The position numbers were made by a program, and so were the translations under genes. This document shows positions 23,953 through 34,998 of a DNA stretch of 64,000 nt, in pieces (positions within the stretch are counted from its first letter, which is position 1; the number at the start of each line of letters is the position of its first letter). Below the pieces are notes generated by a model. It searched no databases. It saw nothing but the letters and a program-made list of their open reading frames with translations, and was not told the origin of the DNA. The stretch comes from Ampullaceana balthica (Eukaryota > Mollusca > Gastropoda > Lymnaeidae). The stretch is from the NCBI GenBank assembly GCA_944989445.1, contig CALYLW010001207.1, forward strand, positions 124,001 through 188,000. The letters are read 5' to 3'.

Positions 23953-24885
23953 AAGACGCCGACAATATCTATCTCTCTCAAGTGTGCTGGGACCACCCAA
24001 GTTAAAGACGCCGTCAATAACTGTCTCTCTCACGTGTGCTGGGACCACCCAAGTTAAAGACGTCGACAATATTTGTCTCTCTCAAGTGTGCTGGGACCAC
24101 CCAAGTTAAAGGCGCCGTCAATATATTTCTCTCACAAGTGTGCTGGGACCACACAAGTTAAAGACGCCGTCAATATATGTCTCTCTCAAGTGTGCTGGGA
24201 CCACCCAAGTTAAAGACGCCGACAATATCTGTCTCTCTCAAGTGTGCTGGGACCACCCAAGTTAAAGACGCCGTCAATAACTGTCTCTCTCAAGTGTGCT
24301 GGGACCACTCAAGTTAAAGACGTCGACAATATCTGTCTCTCTCAAGTGTGCTGGGACCACCCAAGTAAAAGACGTCGACAATATCTGTCTCAAGTGTGCT
24401 GGGACCACCCAAATTAAAGTCGTCGAAAATATATGTCTCTCTCAAGTGTGCTGGGACCACCCAAGTTAAAGACGCCGACAATATCTGTCTCTCTCAAGTG
24501 TGTTGGGACCACCCAAGTTAAAGACGTCGACAATATCTGTATCTCTCAAGTGTGTTGGGACCACCCAAGTTAAAGACGTCGACAATATCTGTCTCTCTCA
24601 AGTGTGCTGGGACCACCCAAGTTAAAGACGCCGACAATATCTGTCTCTCTCAAGTGTGCTGGGACCACCCAAGTTAAAGACGCCGACAATATATGTCTCT
24701 CTCAAGTGTGCTGGGACCACCCAAGTTAAAGACGCCGACAATATATGTCTCTCTCAAGTGTGCTGGGACCACCCAAGTTAAAGACGCCGACAATATCTGT
24801 CTCTCTCAAGTGTGCTGGGACCACCCAAGTTAAAGACGCCGACAATATCTGTCTCTCACAAGTGTGCTTGGACCACCCAAGTTAT
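23953..24885. repeat. 52 bp minisatellite, ~18 units
   Basis: Unit GACGCCGACAATATCTGTCT, CTCTCAAGTGTGCTGGGACC, ACCCAAGTTAAA. Units vary at CGCCGTC/CGTCGAC and CTCTCAAG/CTCACAAG. Short frames here follow the repeat and are not genes. Confidence 0.97.
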
Positions 24886-25477
24886 AAAGCCTCAAATATA
24901 TAACAGTTTTAGGGTAAACCATACATTATAATTTTCACCCTTAAATCGATTATTTTGTGTCATAGCATTTTTATTAAATAAATTGTATCTAATCGTTAAC
25001 AGAAACAAAACTCTATTTACATTCTTCCAATTATTCATCACATCCTAATTACCATTGTGTACTTGTAGTCCTGACGCATGTTGCTAACATTATGAATCCC
25101 TCTATAATTGTACGGTCACAAAATGCCCCGCTCCCTCACCCTCTATCTTTAAAGCCCCTATTCGGATCTTTCATACTTATCAAACTTCCTATATTCGACA
25201 CTCACAATGACACCAATGTTGTTGAAGTAGGAAAGACCGAATCACCAGAGGAGGAAACTGAGTATTTGGGTATCAATCAATTCACAATCAGAGGAATTTT
25301 GAGAACGTTTACAAAGTGTAGTGACTTTTGCAATAGATAGAGTAGGCCGAGGATGATGTCAGTGGATAAAGTCTTTTCATCTCAGAAAAATACATATCAA
25401 GGATTTTTGAAATACCTTATGGAAGCATTAAATTTAACGATTGATTTGTTACCTCCTTATCTTTTTTTTTACATCTA

Positions 25478-26841
25478 CAGTCGAAACCGCTTATGTCGAC
25501 GGCGTTGGGGTATGAAAAATGGCGTCGACATAACCGATGATCGAGATAAAGGAAAATCAATATGGCGGCAAAATATTAACATGTGCTTGAAATTTCTTTA
25601 TGTACATGATTAATTAGTTAGCGTTAATTAGTGATGGGATGATTTATCGGAATCGTATCGGAACCCTAATATTTCTTCACTCTTTCCTAAGTCTAAGGTT
25701 GTAATTAATGTAATGACCGTTCGTTTTTAAGGACCGTTTAAAATTTAAATATAACTATAACCATGGTTCCCACTCAGGAAAACGGGAAAAAGTCGGGAAT
25801 TCTTAAAAATAAATTCTCGGCCTTGAAAGTCGGGAAAAGTTATGACTAATCGGGAATTTATATATATATATATACATATATATACACATGTATCTATATT
25901 TATGCCGAAGTAAAGGACTTTGATTACGTCTCTGTCATGTTTCGATTCCATTTATTTAATGAAAAATAAGTTACCAGTTTATAATTGTCTGCGCATGCGC
26001 TAAAAGGTTAAAGTTTACGCTTCGCCGTGTCACAGTCGCGTTTGCGAATTTAAAATACAAATAACAAATCAATATGGTTATTTTAAGTTTAATGCTTTTG
26101 ATGTATATATATTTATGCCGAAGTAAAGGACTTTGATAACGTCTCTGTCATGTTTCGATTCCATTTAATAATTTTAAAAAAAGTTACCAGTTTATAATTG
26201 TCTGCGCATGCGTTAAAAGGTCAAAGTTTTCGCCTCGCGTCGTCCCATGGCGCGTGTCACAGCCGATCGCGTTTGCAATGCCCGTCGAATCAGCAAATAA
26301 AAAAAAATAAACATATCAATATGGTAATTTTAAGTTTAATGCTTTTGACGTGCAGGATATCTGTTACTATCAGAACGCTCTCGAATTTCCTCAGTCAATC
26401 AAACTTGTAATATAAATAAAACTATTGTGGCCTTGACCGTTGATCACAGCACGCTGTGGGCTGTGTGTACTGACACAGTACTGTGTTAATCAGTTTCATC
26501 GTCACGCGCGTGTTAGTGTCACAGTCACTTATCTTACTGGTAACAAAGCAACAACAACAAACTTTTAAAAGAATAATAATTTATTAATTTTTTTATTTAA
26601 TTATATAAAAACCACCGTCGATTCTCGATACAAACCTTTATTTTCAACCGACGAAAATCGAGTTAAGTTGCAAATTTGGCCCTCTTTTGTGCTCGAGATA
26701 CTAGGTTTCGGCGACATAAAAGAATCGACATTACCGATGAGAAAATGCTAAGACAAAGAGAGAATTTGGCGGTTCCAATAAAAAACGTCGACATAATAGG
26801 GTGGTCGATATAACCGAGCTCGAGATAAGTGGGTTCGACTG
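25478..26841. mobile_element. Non-autonomous pogo/Tigger-type element nested in hAT
   Basis: Starts CAGTCGAAACCGCTTATGTC and ends GAGATAAGTGGGTTCGACTG, imperfect inverted repeats, with TA on both sides (25476-25477, 26842-26843). CAGTCGAACC-type ends with TA duplication are typical of pogo/Tigger elements of the Tc1/mariner group. 1,364 bp, no transposase. Inner inverted arms repeat GTCGACATAACCGA phrases. Two ~212 bp direct repeats begin at 25894 and 26106 (TATGCCGAAGTAAAGGACTT). Confidence 0.8.
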
Positions 26842-27179
26842 TACTTAATTTATTTTATTTTATTCGTTTTAGCTATAATAATGCGTTTGGTTGATATTTT
26901 TTATACTTCTGCTTTGATATTTTCCTAAAGTAATAAATATATATTACCAACAATGTTTTTACCTCACCCTGCTCCATTGCACTTTCTCATTTGTTTACTA
27001 TAATTACCAATTATTATCTGTCTAAAAAAAACAATTATATTTTATAGTGTTTAAAAACAATGTCATTGGTTTGCATTAGTTTTTCATATCTTTATTAAAT
27101 TCACCAACACCTTAGTTTACAAATGTGAATAAATAAAAATGTAATACTCTTAGCTAAATTAAACAAACTTTGCTATTAG

Positions 27180-27572
27180 TCAGATGGCCTAACCATGGCA
27201 CATATATCCAGATAGCCTAAACATGGTACAGATATCCTGATAGCCTAAACATGGTACATATATCCAGATAGCCTAAACATGGCACAGATATACAGCTAGC
27301 TTAAACATGATACAGATATCCAGATAGCCTAAACATGGTACATATATCCAGATAGCCTAAACATGGTACCGATATCCAGATAGCCTAAACATGGTACATA
27401 TATCCAGATAGCCTAAACATGGTACAGATATCCAGATAGCCTAAACATGGTACAGATATCCAGATAGCCTAAACATGGTACAGATATCCAGATAGCCTAA
27501 ACATGGTACAGATATCCAGATAGCCTAAACATGGTACAGATATCCAGATAGCCTCAACATTTTACAGATGCT
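27180..27572. repeat. 28 bp minisatellite, ~14 units
   Basis: Unit CAGATAGCCTAAACATGGTA, CAGATATC, with variants CATATATC and GGCACAG. The homologous place in hAT copy 1 (8908-8935) has a single unit, so the array expanded inside this copy. Confidence 0.97.
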
Positions 27573-27775
27573 CATCTCTGATGACAACATATTTTTAAAA
27601 ACTTTAAGACCATTTCTAAATATTATCTTTTTTAAAATGGTATAGCATTAAAAGTCTTTTCTATTGATCGAAGTTTACAATCAAAGCTAATCATCGTTGG
27701 TAAAAAGGATTTTAAATAATTCATATCTCCTTTATTCCTATTTCCTACTTGTGAGCAAGAACGATATTTATAAAT

Positions 27776-28433
27776 AGCCAGAACTAAGAACATGAACTTT
27801 GGCTATTAAAAAGTGGGGGATAGGGAAATACATTATTTCATCTCTCGTAGAATAGCAATAGCCTCTCGCATAGCTTGTCCAACATAGCACATTTTATAAA
27901 TCCGAAAAAGTTCTTATTTTTTCTGAAAATACTATTACTTGTTTGGTTTTGAGTATACATTTTTCATCACACAACCTCTCCAATTAAGTTTGCATCCAAA
28001 TTAAAACCAAAAGTACCAACAAACCAACATCTCCTATTTGGAATAGTAGTTTACAGAAAGACACAGCACTTCCCTCAACATCTTTATTTTTATGAATATA
28101 CAATTTTAAAAAAATATATTCCTTCTGTGTTTTTTTAATGAGAGGTTAATATTTTCCATTAGCAAGAAGACTGGCCACAAACTGACAAAAGATATAATTT
28201 TATCGAAGAAATGCTCAAATAAATCTTTTGACAATTATGACATTCATAAAAAAAACCCTTCAACTCAAAGCCCCTGCATACAAAATAAAAAAAACGCATT
28301 AAGCTAACATTGTCCATGCTAGGTCAAAATGATCATTGCGCTCTAATGTTCAAAAATTATCTAAAATTTTAAAAATTCTTAAAATTTTTCTGACATTTTT
28401 CGTCACACGACGCGTAAGATAAATATTAATTAC
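27776..28433. other. AT-rich; family E start fragment then nothing recognised
   Basis: 27800-27835 (TTTGGCTATTAAAAAGTGGG, GGATAGGGAAATAC) resembles a family E start. The rest has no feature I can support. Confidence 0.4.
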
Positions 28434-28960
28434 TAGGGGTTGTAGGGCGCCTATGGCGCCTACTGGGGCTGTAGGGCGCCTACGGCACCCACTTTTTTCA
28501 AAAGACCAACTAACTTATCCTTGTTTGATAAATACTTAATATTAAACTTACTGAAATTTACACAAAGTATTTTATAATAGGGGTTGTAGGGCGCTTACGG
28601 CACTCACTGCAGCTGTAGGGCGCCTACGGCGCTAAACCTTGTTTGTCAAAAGCCCAAGTAACTTATCCTTGTTTGATAAATATTAAACTTGCTGAAATGA
28701 ACAAAATGTATTTTATAATTATAAATCCTCAAATCCTATTTTTACATCGTTCTCTTTTCAAAAATTAAAATATAACCTAAAACAATGACGTCATATAATT
28801 TTTTTTTACAGGGCGTCTTTAATTTATAATTATTTTTGCTACTTTTTTGCGCGCCTTCCGATGCACGCCTTGTATTAAAATATGAGCTAAAAATGACGTC
28901 ATATCGATACACATCTTTCAAGCCAAGTTTTTTGTACAGTTTTGCGCTCGCAAGCAGTAG
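28434..28960 (-). repeat. Family G with tandem 145 bp core
   Basis: TAGGGGTTGTAGGGCGCC occurs at 28434 and again at ~28579, each followed by CTTATCCTTGTTTGATAAAT and ATTAAACTT. Then come CAATGACGTCATATAAT and GCGCCTTCCGATGCACGCC. Two core units in tandem. Confidence 0.8.
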
Positions 28961-29452
28961 AGTTGAAATGATTGACAAAGACTATTGGGACATCAATGTT
29001 TCAAACTTAGATACTTTTTTTAGGAGTTAGAAAAGCCGGGGAAAAATGAGGTCAGCTCGTTGGTAAAAATCACCGATATAAAATACTCCTCTTAATATTT
29101 ACATCTATTTGGTGGAATATTTTCGCTACAGATTTTAGTTCATTGGTCAAACAATGCGCGAATACAAGTTGTTCAGAGGAAAGAAAATAATGGAAAGTAC
29201 TTTATAAATAACAACAACTGTTGGGTAGGTCAGACTAACCTTGTTGGACAGTAAAGTTTGAGTTGGTTAGTTGAATGAAGTTTGAATAATATAAATACGT
29301 TCGTCATTCTAGAGCACGTTTCACAAAATTGAAATTTCAGCCAGAAGAATTTCTGCTGCATTTTCGCATAGCTTGCATTATGTTTTATCTGATTCTTATT
29401 ACTGTCGTGCAGTACGAATAAAAATAGCATAAACATGTTTCTTTTTATGCTC
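28961..29452. other. No gene recognised
   Basis: Left flank of the 1.5 kb transposon. Frames on both strands are short and unconvincing. Confidence 0.4.
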
Positions 29453-29455
29453 TGA

Positions 29456-30966
29456 GGGGCCGTCCATAAATGACGTCACGCACCTAGGGGGGTGAGTGGG
29501 GTCACACTTTTGTGACGATGCGTGACGAGGGGGAGGGAGGTGGTTGAAGAAATGTGACGTCACATCAAAAGGGTAACTTTAAATAAAACTTCTACTGAAA
29601 TATTTGGTCGCTTACAATTTATTTAATGATTTTTTTAAATTTTTAAAATCAGTGCTTCTCAATGTGCCGGTCGGTAGGCCATCAGACGCTGGTTGGCGTA
29701 AGCTATCAAGACACTAAAATTAAGTCTAATTATAATTCTCATGTTTGAGAATCCACAAGATATCGTATGAAATTGTTACACTGCGTTGTTTGATGTTGAC
29801 ATCAAAGCATTTGTGATGTAACCGCAGCTCCATGTAAAAAGATGATTTGAGGATTATTAATAATATTATACTTTGTGTACATTTCAGGACGTTTAATATT
29901 TCGTATTTATCAAAAAAGGATAAGTTACTTGGGCTTTTGACAACAAAAAAAGTGGGCGCCGTAGGTGCCCTACAACCCCTATTATAAACTATTTTGTGTA
30001 CATTTCAGGAAGTTTAATATTACGTATTTATCATACAAGGACAAGTTAGTTGGGCTTTTAAAAAAGGTGGGCGCCGTAGGCGTCCTAAAAAAGCGGGCGC
30101 CGCAGGCGCCACGGCACCGCAGCACAACCTAGTTTTCAATATCACAGAAAGGATACTTGATACAGACAAATCACGATTATTGTCAATCTTGTCAATATAA
30201 ATGAAAGTAGGGTAGATTTAGATGTCTTCGTATAGTACGTAGGTAAGAAATCATCATAGTTGTCAAATTTTTTAAAAAGTGCATTTTCTGGAAGGAACCG
30301 GTTCAATAATGGGCATATGGTCCAAGCGTACACGTACACATGACATATTTTAATATATCTAGTGGATTGTAGAGGATGTTATATGTCCCAAATGAGTCTG
30401 CATTACCCCCAAGAATTCCCTTTTTGACCCCAGATGAGGTTATTTACCTCTGTTCGTCGACCTCTTTCTTACGGCATGCCCGTCAGTCAATTGAGGGATT
30501 TTTTTAGAATACATTTTAAAAGTGTTATTTTTAAATGATTTTTTTTCTAAACAAAGACTTTAACCGTGATGATTAATAGTCAATGTTTAATTTGTATGCA
30601 TTTAAATAAAATATAATCTAAGGATGTTAACACAGTTCGTTTTCTGAAGGCCGGTTAAACGTTTATAAAAAAAAGCTTCACGCGGGCTACGATATTACAA
30701 TATAGATCTTCACTAAATAAATAATAAATACTTTAATGACAATAAAAGGGATTTGTAACATACTTGTTTTCAAATAGAGAATAAACTGTTGTTTTTTTGG
30801 GTTTTTTTTGTTTGTTTTTTTGGTTTGGTTTTGTTTTTTTTGGGGGGTCGAAGATTTGTGACGTACTTTTAGAGGGGGGGTATACGTTTTTGTGACAACG
30901 CTTGACGGGGGGGGGAGGGGGTAAATTATCGGCCGAAATCGCGTGACGTCATTTATGGACGGCCCC
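29456..30966. mobile_element. DNA transposon with GGGGCCGTCC ends, TGA duplication
   Basis: Left GGGGCCGTCCATAAATGACG TCACGC and right GCGTGACGTCATTTATGGAC GGCCCC are inverted. TGA flanks both ends (29453-29455, 30967-30969). G-rich tracts with GTGACGA... / TTGTGACAACG lie just inside each end. 1,511 bp without transposase. Superfamily not assigned. It carries a nested family G copy at 29820-30125. Related ends occur at 43680-43795 and 47655-48020. Confidence 0.8.
29820..30125 (+). repeat. Family G, two core units, nested
   Basis: Two tandem cores each with AGGA(A/C)GTTTAATATT and GGGCGCCGTAGG(T/C)G(C/T)CCTA. In the same orientation as the 17.0 and 22.4 kb copies. Confidence 0.75.
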
Positions 30967-30980
30967 TGAGTCGGCGCTCG

Positions 30981-31118
30981 ATGGAGACGAAGACTGTTGA
31001 TAATGCACTGGAGAGAGTGAACAACATCAAATATGAGAAAGAAATGTCATCATCCAGTATATCACAGGTCTCGCGAATGTACCGCAGCTGGAAAGAGCAA
31101 ACCGGCTGGCACAGCTAG
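30981..31118 (+). other. Short open frame, possible exon, low confidence
   Basis: ATG at 30981 opens 45 codons (METKTVDNALERVNNIKYEK ... to GWHS) ending TAG 31116-31118. It begins just after the transposon's right target duplication, so an older frame may have been interrupted. A second frame over the same DNA is also open (ITGLANVPQLERANRLAQLG), which weakens the call. 31119-31481 has nothing recognised. Confidence 0.2.
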
Positions 31119-31483
31119 GCACAGCCAAGTCTGAAATCGATCGCCCACCAATGACCCCAGTATATGGTTAAATTGTGGCTAAAAGCATGTTTTATGAATA
31201 GGTAAAGGCGTGTCTGAGGCTACCAGGTCAAGGGAGCTTTACTGCAATGTGAGCGGTTGAGCAAGAATGATCCACACTGGGAACTGCCTCATAGCTACCA
31301 ACCCCCCATAACGTAAATACGATTTTAAGCTTAATCATTTTTCCTAGCTTAATTTTACAATAATTTTTTTTAGTCTACATTCAATAAATCATTTACAAAA
31401 CACAAAATATTTATATTATGTATCTTATTTTAAAAAATAAATTATTATGGGTTCTTCAAAATATAAATTACGATTTTCACATA

Positions 31484-31511
31484 GAGTAATTTACCACCTC
31501 GCGAACGCCAT
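31484..31511. repeat. Left terminal inverted repeat of pogo-like element
   Basis: GAGTAATTTACCACCTCGCG AACGCCAT pairs with the right end; TA precedes it. Confidence 0.9.
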
Positions 31512-31840
31512 ACGCTAAAAATAGCACCATTTTCGGCTTTCATGCCCTAGTTACTAAACCGTTCGACACAAGGTAAAAACGAAAGTACCTACAAGTAGTA
31601 TGACAACAAGGCTACTATAATGACACAGCATTGTTGTATTACAATGCGGGGTTAGAGTGTAAAGTCCAATTTAGCTGACCCAGTTAGCTACCGCCTGCCG
31701 AACACTTTTTTGCTTAATTTACTTCAAAGCAGACACTTTTACCTCAAAGCAGACACAAAACAAAAATCATCAAAGAATCAATTTTTAGTTAATAGAGTCA
31801 ATAAATAACACTGGAGATGTCAATAATAATGTAATAAACG

Positions 31841-31846
31841 TTTATT
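31841..31846 (-). promoter_or_regulatory. Candidate polyadenylation signal of the pogo-like element
   Basis: AATAAA on the minus strand about 75 bases beyond the PHD-frame stop and inside the element's inverted ends. Confidence 0.5.
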
Positions 31847-31920
31847 AAAGAAATTAGATCCCGAATAACTTAGATCTATATATACAAAATAATACTATAA
31901 GTAGATCTATAATCTATAGT

Positions 31921-33137
31921 CTAGTCAGGGCAGCAAACAGTGCACACAAAAGTGCCTTGCTTCAAAGATGCACAATTTTTCGTGCACTGTGCATGCCACC
32001 AGCCATCACACACATCACATTGGACCCAAACCTCTGTCCCTCCCCCTTTTTTGCACCCATGACACATTCCTTCCAACAAGAAATTCTCTTTTTTATCTAA
32101 AGTATCGTCATCTGCAGCGATGTCAAGCTCCATTGTTTGAACCAACTGTGGGTCCTCACTGCTGCTATCAGATAGATCTATTACTGGATACTTCTTTACT
32201 TTCTTGGACTCCACTATTTTCTTTTTTTTAATCTGCTCTTCTTCTCTCTTGCGTCTTTTTTCTTCCCTTTCTTGCTCTATTTTCCTTTTTGTAGCCTCTT
32301 TTTGTGCATCCTTTCTCTTTTTGCTTTCTTCCCTCTCGATCTTTCTTTTCAGTTTATTTTTTTCTATTTCTTCTTTGTCTGTTATTTTCTTTTTTAATGC
32401 TTCTCTAAACTCTTCTCCACTGACCAAGTTTGGCATGGTTGGAGCATTTGATGTTTTCTTCTTGTTTTTATTCCTTCTAACAAAAGCAGGCAGCTTCAAA
32501 ATGTCATCTACTGTCAAGTTAGCTTTGACTGTGCAGTTTTTGGGTTCTTCTAGACTGCACGTTTCTATTAGCCCCACAGCTAAGGCTTGAAACTTGTTAA
32601 ATTTCTCTTCTTCCTCTTTGATAAGGTTGTCTCCTGCAGTACTTGTCATTGTCAGTTGACAAAAAAATTTATTAAATTGGTTGCGACCCATTTCATCATA
32701 TAAAAAGTTTGAATAGTCATGGAGTGCTTTAAGTTGTGCAGCAGACAAATTGGACTTTGGTGGTGGGGATAATGCAGGTAATGATTCTGGTAGGGAAGAT
32801 TTGTCTATGATAGACTTATTTTCATTCTCAAATGGGCTGTTTCCCTGTATAATGGTCTGGGTGATTACGTGTGTTTCATTCACAATCGGTTTTGTCTCAA
32901 TGAGTGCCTGTGTGTAAGATTCGATTGGTTGTGTCTCAATGATTGCTTCGGTGTAAATTTCTATTGGCTGTGTCTCAGTGATTGTTACTGTGTAAGATTC
33001 AATTCGCTGTGTTTCAGTGGTATCTACTGTGTCGGGTTCTATGTGTTGTGCCTCGATGATTGCTTGGGTATCGTTTGAGATTGGCTGGGACTCAATCAAT
33101 TTATTGTCATTTATGGTGTGCTGGTGGTTTTTTTATA
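31921..33137 (-). CDS. Transposon protein C-terminal part with PHD finger
   Basis: The frame is open from the A7 tract (33128-33134) to TAG at 31921-31923. Taking TTG at 33099 as residue 1 gives 392 residues. No ATG opens it, so it was probably joined to the upstream transposase. Residues ~18-85 are imperfect repeats of ETQPIESYT; ~225-310 are K/E/R-rich and likely coiled-coil with nuclear-localisation potential; ~318-345 acidic. The end is a C4HC3 PHD finger with all eight ligands: C346, C349, C361, C364, H369, C372, C386, C389, and the usual aromatic (W367) before the histidine. PHD fingers of this type often read histone H3 tails; that this one does is inference. No damage is visible inside the domain. 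Confidence 0.85.
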
Positions 33138-34396
33138 AAAGGGTCGGCTTTCGTAGGGACTTTATCGCTGTTGGTGGGTTGGGCAACATTATGAATTCCC
33201 AATGGTGTTGAGCCGAATACAGCACTAGGACCAAGCTTCGGGGATTGCAGAATTCTATATGGATCATATGGTAGTATTCCAGCTGCTTTAAAGCTTTGCG
33301 CAGCAATGGAAGGTGTGGTGGCCTTTAGCCATACTGGCTTTAAAACTTTGGCAAAGCTCTCCAGATTTACTCCCTCCCCATGCTCACTTATATGGTGTCG
33401 TATGGCGTCTGACCAAGCTGGTTTGATTGCACCAAAAAAAGCTTGATCGAGAGGCTGAATCAAGTGACTCGCATGCGGCAACAAACAATATAAGACTATA
33501 TGGTTGTCATGACATAGCTGTGATGTCTCAACCAGTGCAGTGTGGCTAATGTGACCGTCTACCAGTAGAACTACAGGCTTCTGTACATGGGCTGTGGCTG
33601 GAATAAAGCTATCTCTTAGCCAAGAATAAAAAATCTGTGCTGTAATCCAGCCATTATCAGACACTTGTAGGAATGCCTCTGGGAAGTGATCTAATAAATT
33701 TTTGGACGGTATTCTCTTGTAGGGGTATATTAACAGGGGACTGAGGAAGTGTCCACTTGCGCTGGCACATGCAAGAAATGTCACTTGTGACTTCACACCT
33801 GCAGTAACATTGTACACATGTTTCGACCCCCTGCATGCGATGACCTTCCTGCTTTTGGCATCAAAAGAAAAGCCTGTTTCGTCTGCATTGTAAATGCGAG
33901 TGGGGTCACTAAGTAGACTGGGGTCAATGCTGTCAACACACCATTTTAAATCATTAAACCACTTTTCAATAGATTTTATTGTAACCAGGGCTCTCTCCTT
34001 TCCTAGTGATTGGGGAGTACGCAGTGTCAATTCAGGATTGCGTTTAAAAAAATTATATAGCCATGATGATGTTGGCATTTCGGTTTTGCTCTTTGAAGTA
34101 CAATTCCTGGTATTTAAGATTTGTTTGGCGATTTGCCTCACCTCATCGCCATTTTTTCCAAAGCCTCGCTTGGCTAGCTCTATTAGCCATTTAGCTAATT
34201 TGACCTCCTCTTCTGGCGTGAGGAGGATCTGTGCATAGGCTATGACAGGCCGCTTGCCTGTAAGTGTGTCGTGAAGAGTGGCAAGTGGAATGCCAAACTC
34301 ATTCGAAGCTTTTCTAATAGAGAGCCGCTTTTCCCTAATACTAGCCAATGCCGCATTAATTACTTCTGGGCTCTGTTTTGTTCGTATGCTAGACAT
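33107..34396 (-). CDS. Pogo/Tigger-like DDE transposase
   Basis: Cut-and-paste transposase of the Tigger/jerky type, 429 residues. Residues ~8-50 form a psq-type helix-turn-helix (INAALASIRE...LATLHDTLTG); ~60-135 a CENP-B-type second DNA-binding region (LTPEEEVKLAKWLIELAKRG); ~165-330 the DDE_1 catalytic core. The acidic triad is present: D172 in YNADETGF, D280 in VLLVDGHISH, D317 in IQPLDQAFFGAIKP, the last two 37 apart as expected. ATG at 34396 is preceded on the minus strand by a TTTCAG acceptor-like tract, so a 5' UTR intron is possible. TGA ends the frame 20 bases after the A7 tract; a shift there leads into the PHD frame. Confidence 0.93.
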   Translation of the reverse strand: MSSIRTKQSPEVINAALASIREKRLSIRKASNEFGIPLATLHDTLTGKRPVIAYAQILLTPEEEVKLAKWLIELAKRGFGKNGDEVRQIAKQILNTRNCTSKSKTEMPTSSWLYNFFKRNPELTLRTPQSLGKERALVTIKSIEKWFNDLKWCVDSIDPSLLSDPTRIYNADETGFSFDAKSRKVIACRGSKHVYNVTAGVKSQVTFLACASASGHFLSPLLIYPYKRIPSKNLLDHFPEAFLQVSDNGWITAQIFYSWLRDSFIPATAHVQKPVVLLVDGHISHTALVETSQLCHDNHIVLYCLLPHASHLIQPLDQAFFGAIKPAWSDAIRHHISEHGEGVNLESFAKVLKPVWLKATTPSIAAQSFKAAGILPYDPYRILQSPKLGPSAVFGSTPLGIHNVAQPTNSDKVPTKADPFIKKPPAHHK

Positions 34397-34499
34397 GGCT
34401 TTAAATCTGAAATATAATTATATTGTAGATTCTATTAAAATTTTCATTCAAATATAAAATAGGAGTCTAGATAGATCTATAGACTAGACCTAGATCTTT

Positions 34500-34998
34500 A
34501 GCTTAATTTTCCTACATGAAAAAGTGTTCGCAACGAAGTAATATCCTACAATAAAACAAATATTTAACTAAATTTTTCTGCAGAATAAAAGTGTTCGGTA
34601 CGAGGTAAAATCCAACGTTAAACTTACTACGTCGCGAACACCCCTTCGAAACGAACATTGATATTAAAAATCATTGTAAAGTATAACAGCGTGGTTACTG
34701 ATCTATTTCTAAGTGATAATGCAATACCAAACAATTGTGTTTACCAAAGCGAACAGGAAAAGTAGTCTTAACCCGGAAATCAACTTCGTTCTTCCTAGGG
34801 ACGCTGACAGCATGCACGGTGCAAGGATCAAAATGTTTACGCACATTTACTCACAAAATAGTGAGTCCCTGCAAAGGAAACGATGAAATGATATTGAAAA
34901 AAGAACTACTTTCGACTTACGGGTGTTCGTTTTCGTGTTAGACGGAAAATAAAAATACAGAGAACGCTTTATGAAATAGTGTTCGCTACGACATAGCG
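34500..34998. promoter_or_regulatory. Subterminal repeats, candidate transposase-binding sites
   Basis: AAAGTGTTCGCAACGAAGTA (34521), AAGTGTTCGGTACGAGGTAA (34589) and AGTGTTCGCTACGACATAGC (34979) are direct repeats; GCCGAACACTTTTTTGC near 31697 is a partial inverse. Repeated subterminal motifs often bind transposase. The open frame at 34735-34941 is not a gene. Confidence 0.55.

Larger units (their letters stand above)
25090..27775 (+). pseudogene. ZBED-type hAT transposase remnant, copy 2, interrupted
   Basis: 25090-25470 aligns with 8222-8560 (AATCCCTCTATAATTGTACG; AGGCCGAGGATGATGTCAGT). 26844-27180 aligns with the AT-rich middle of copy 1, and 27570-27770 with its CAGATGCTCATCTCT and GCAAGAACGAT stretch. 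The frame at 25092-25340 stays open 82 codons, longer than copy 1, but no catalytic motif is visible. The dimerization domain is absent after 27770. It is interrupted by a pogo/Tigger-type element and an expanded 28 bp repeat. Confidence 0.65.

Noticed and set aside
23953..24885. CRISPR-like array
   Set aside because: Repeat and spacer are not distinguishable; the entire 52 bp unit repeats, as in a minisatellite, and the DNA is eukaryotic.
32204..32590. 128-codon plus-strand frame
   Set aside because: Antisense shadow of the K/E-rich part of the transposon's PHD-containing frame.
33125..33137. Classical -1 programmed frameshift at A_AAA_AAA
   Set aside because: The heptamer is in the right phase, but the PHD frame is +1 relative to the transposase, so -1 slippage would not reach it.
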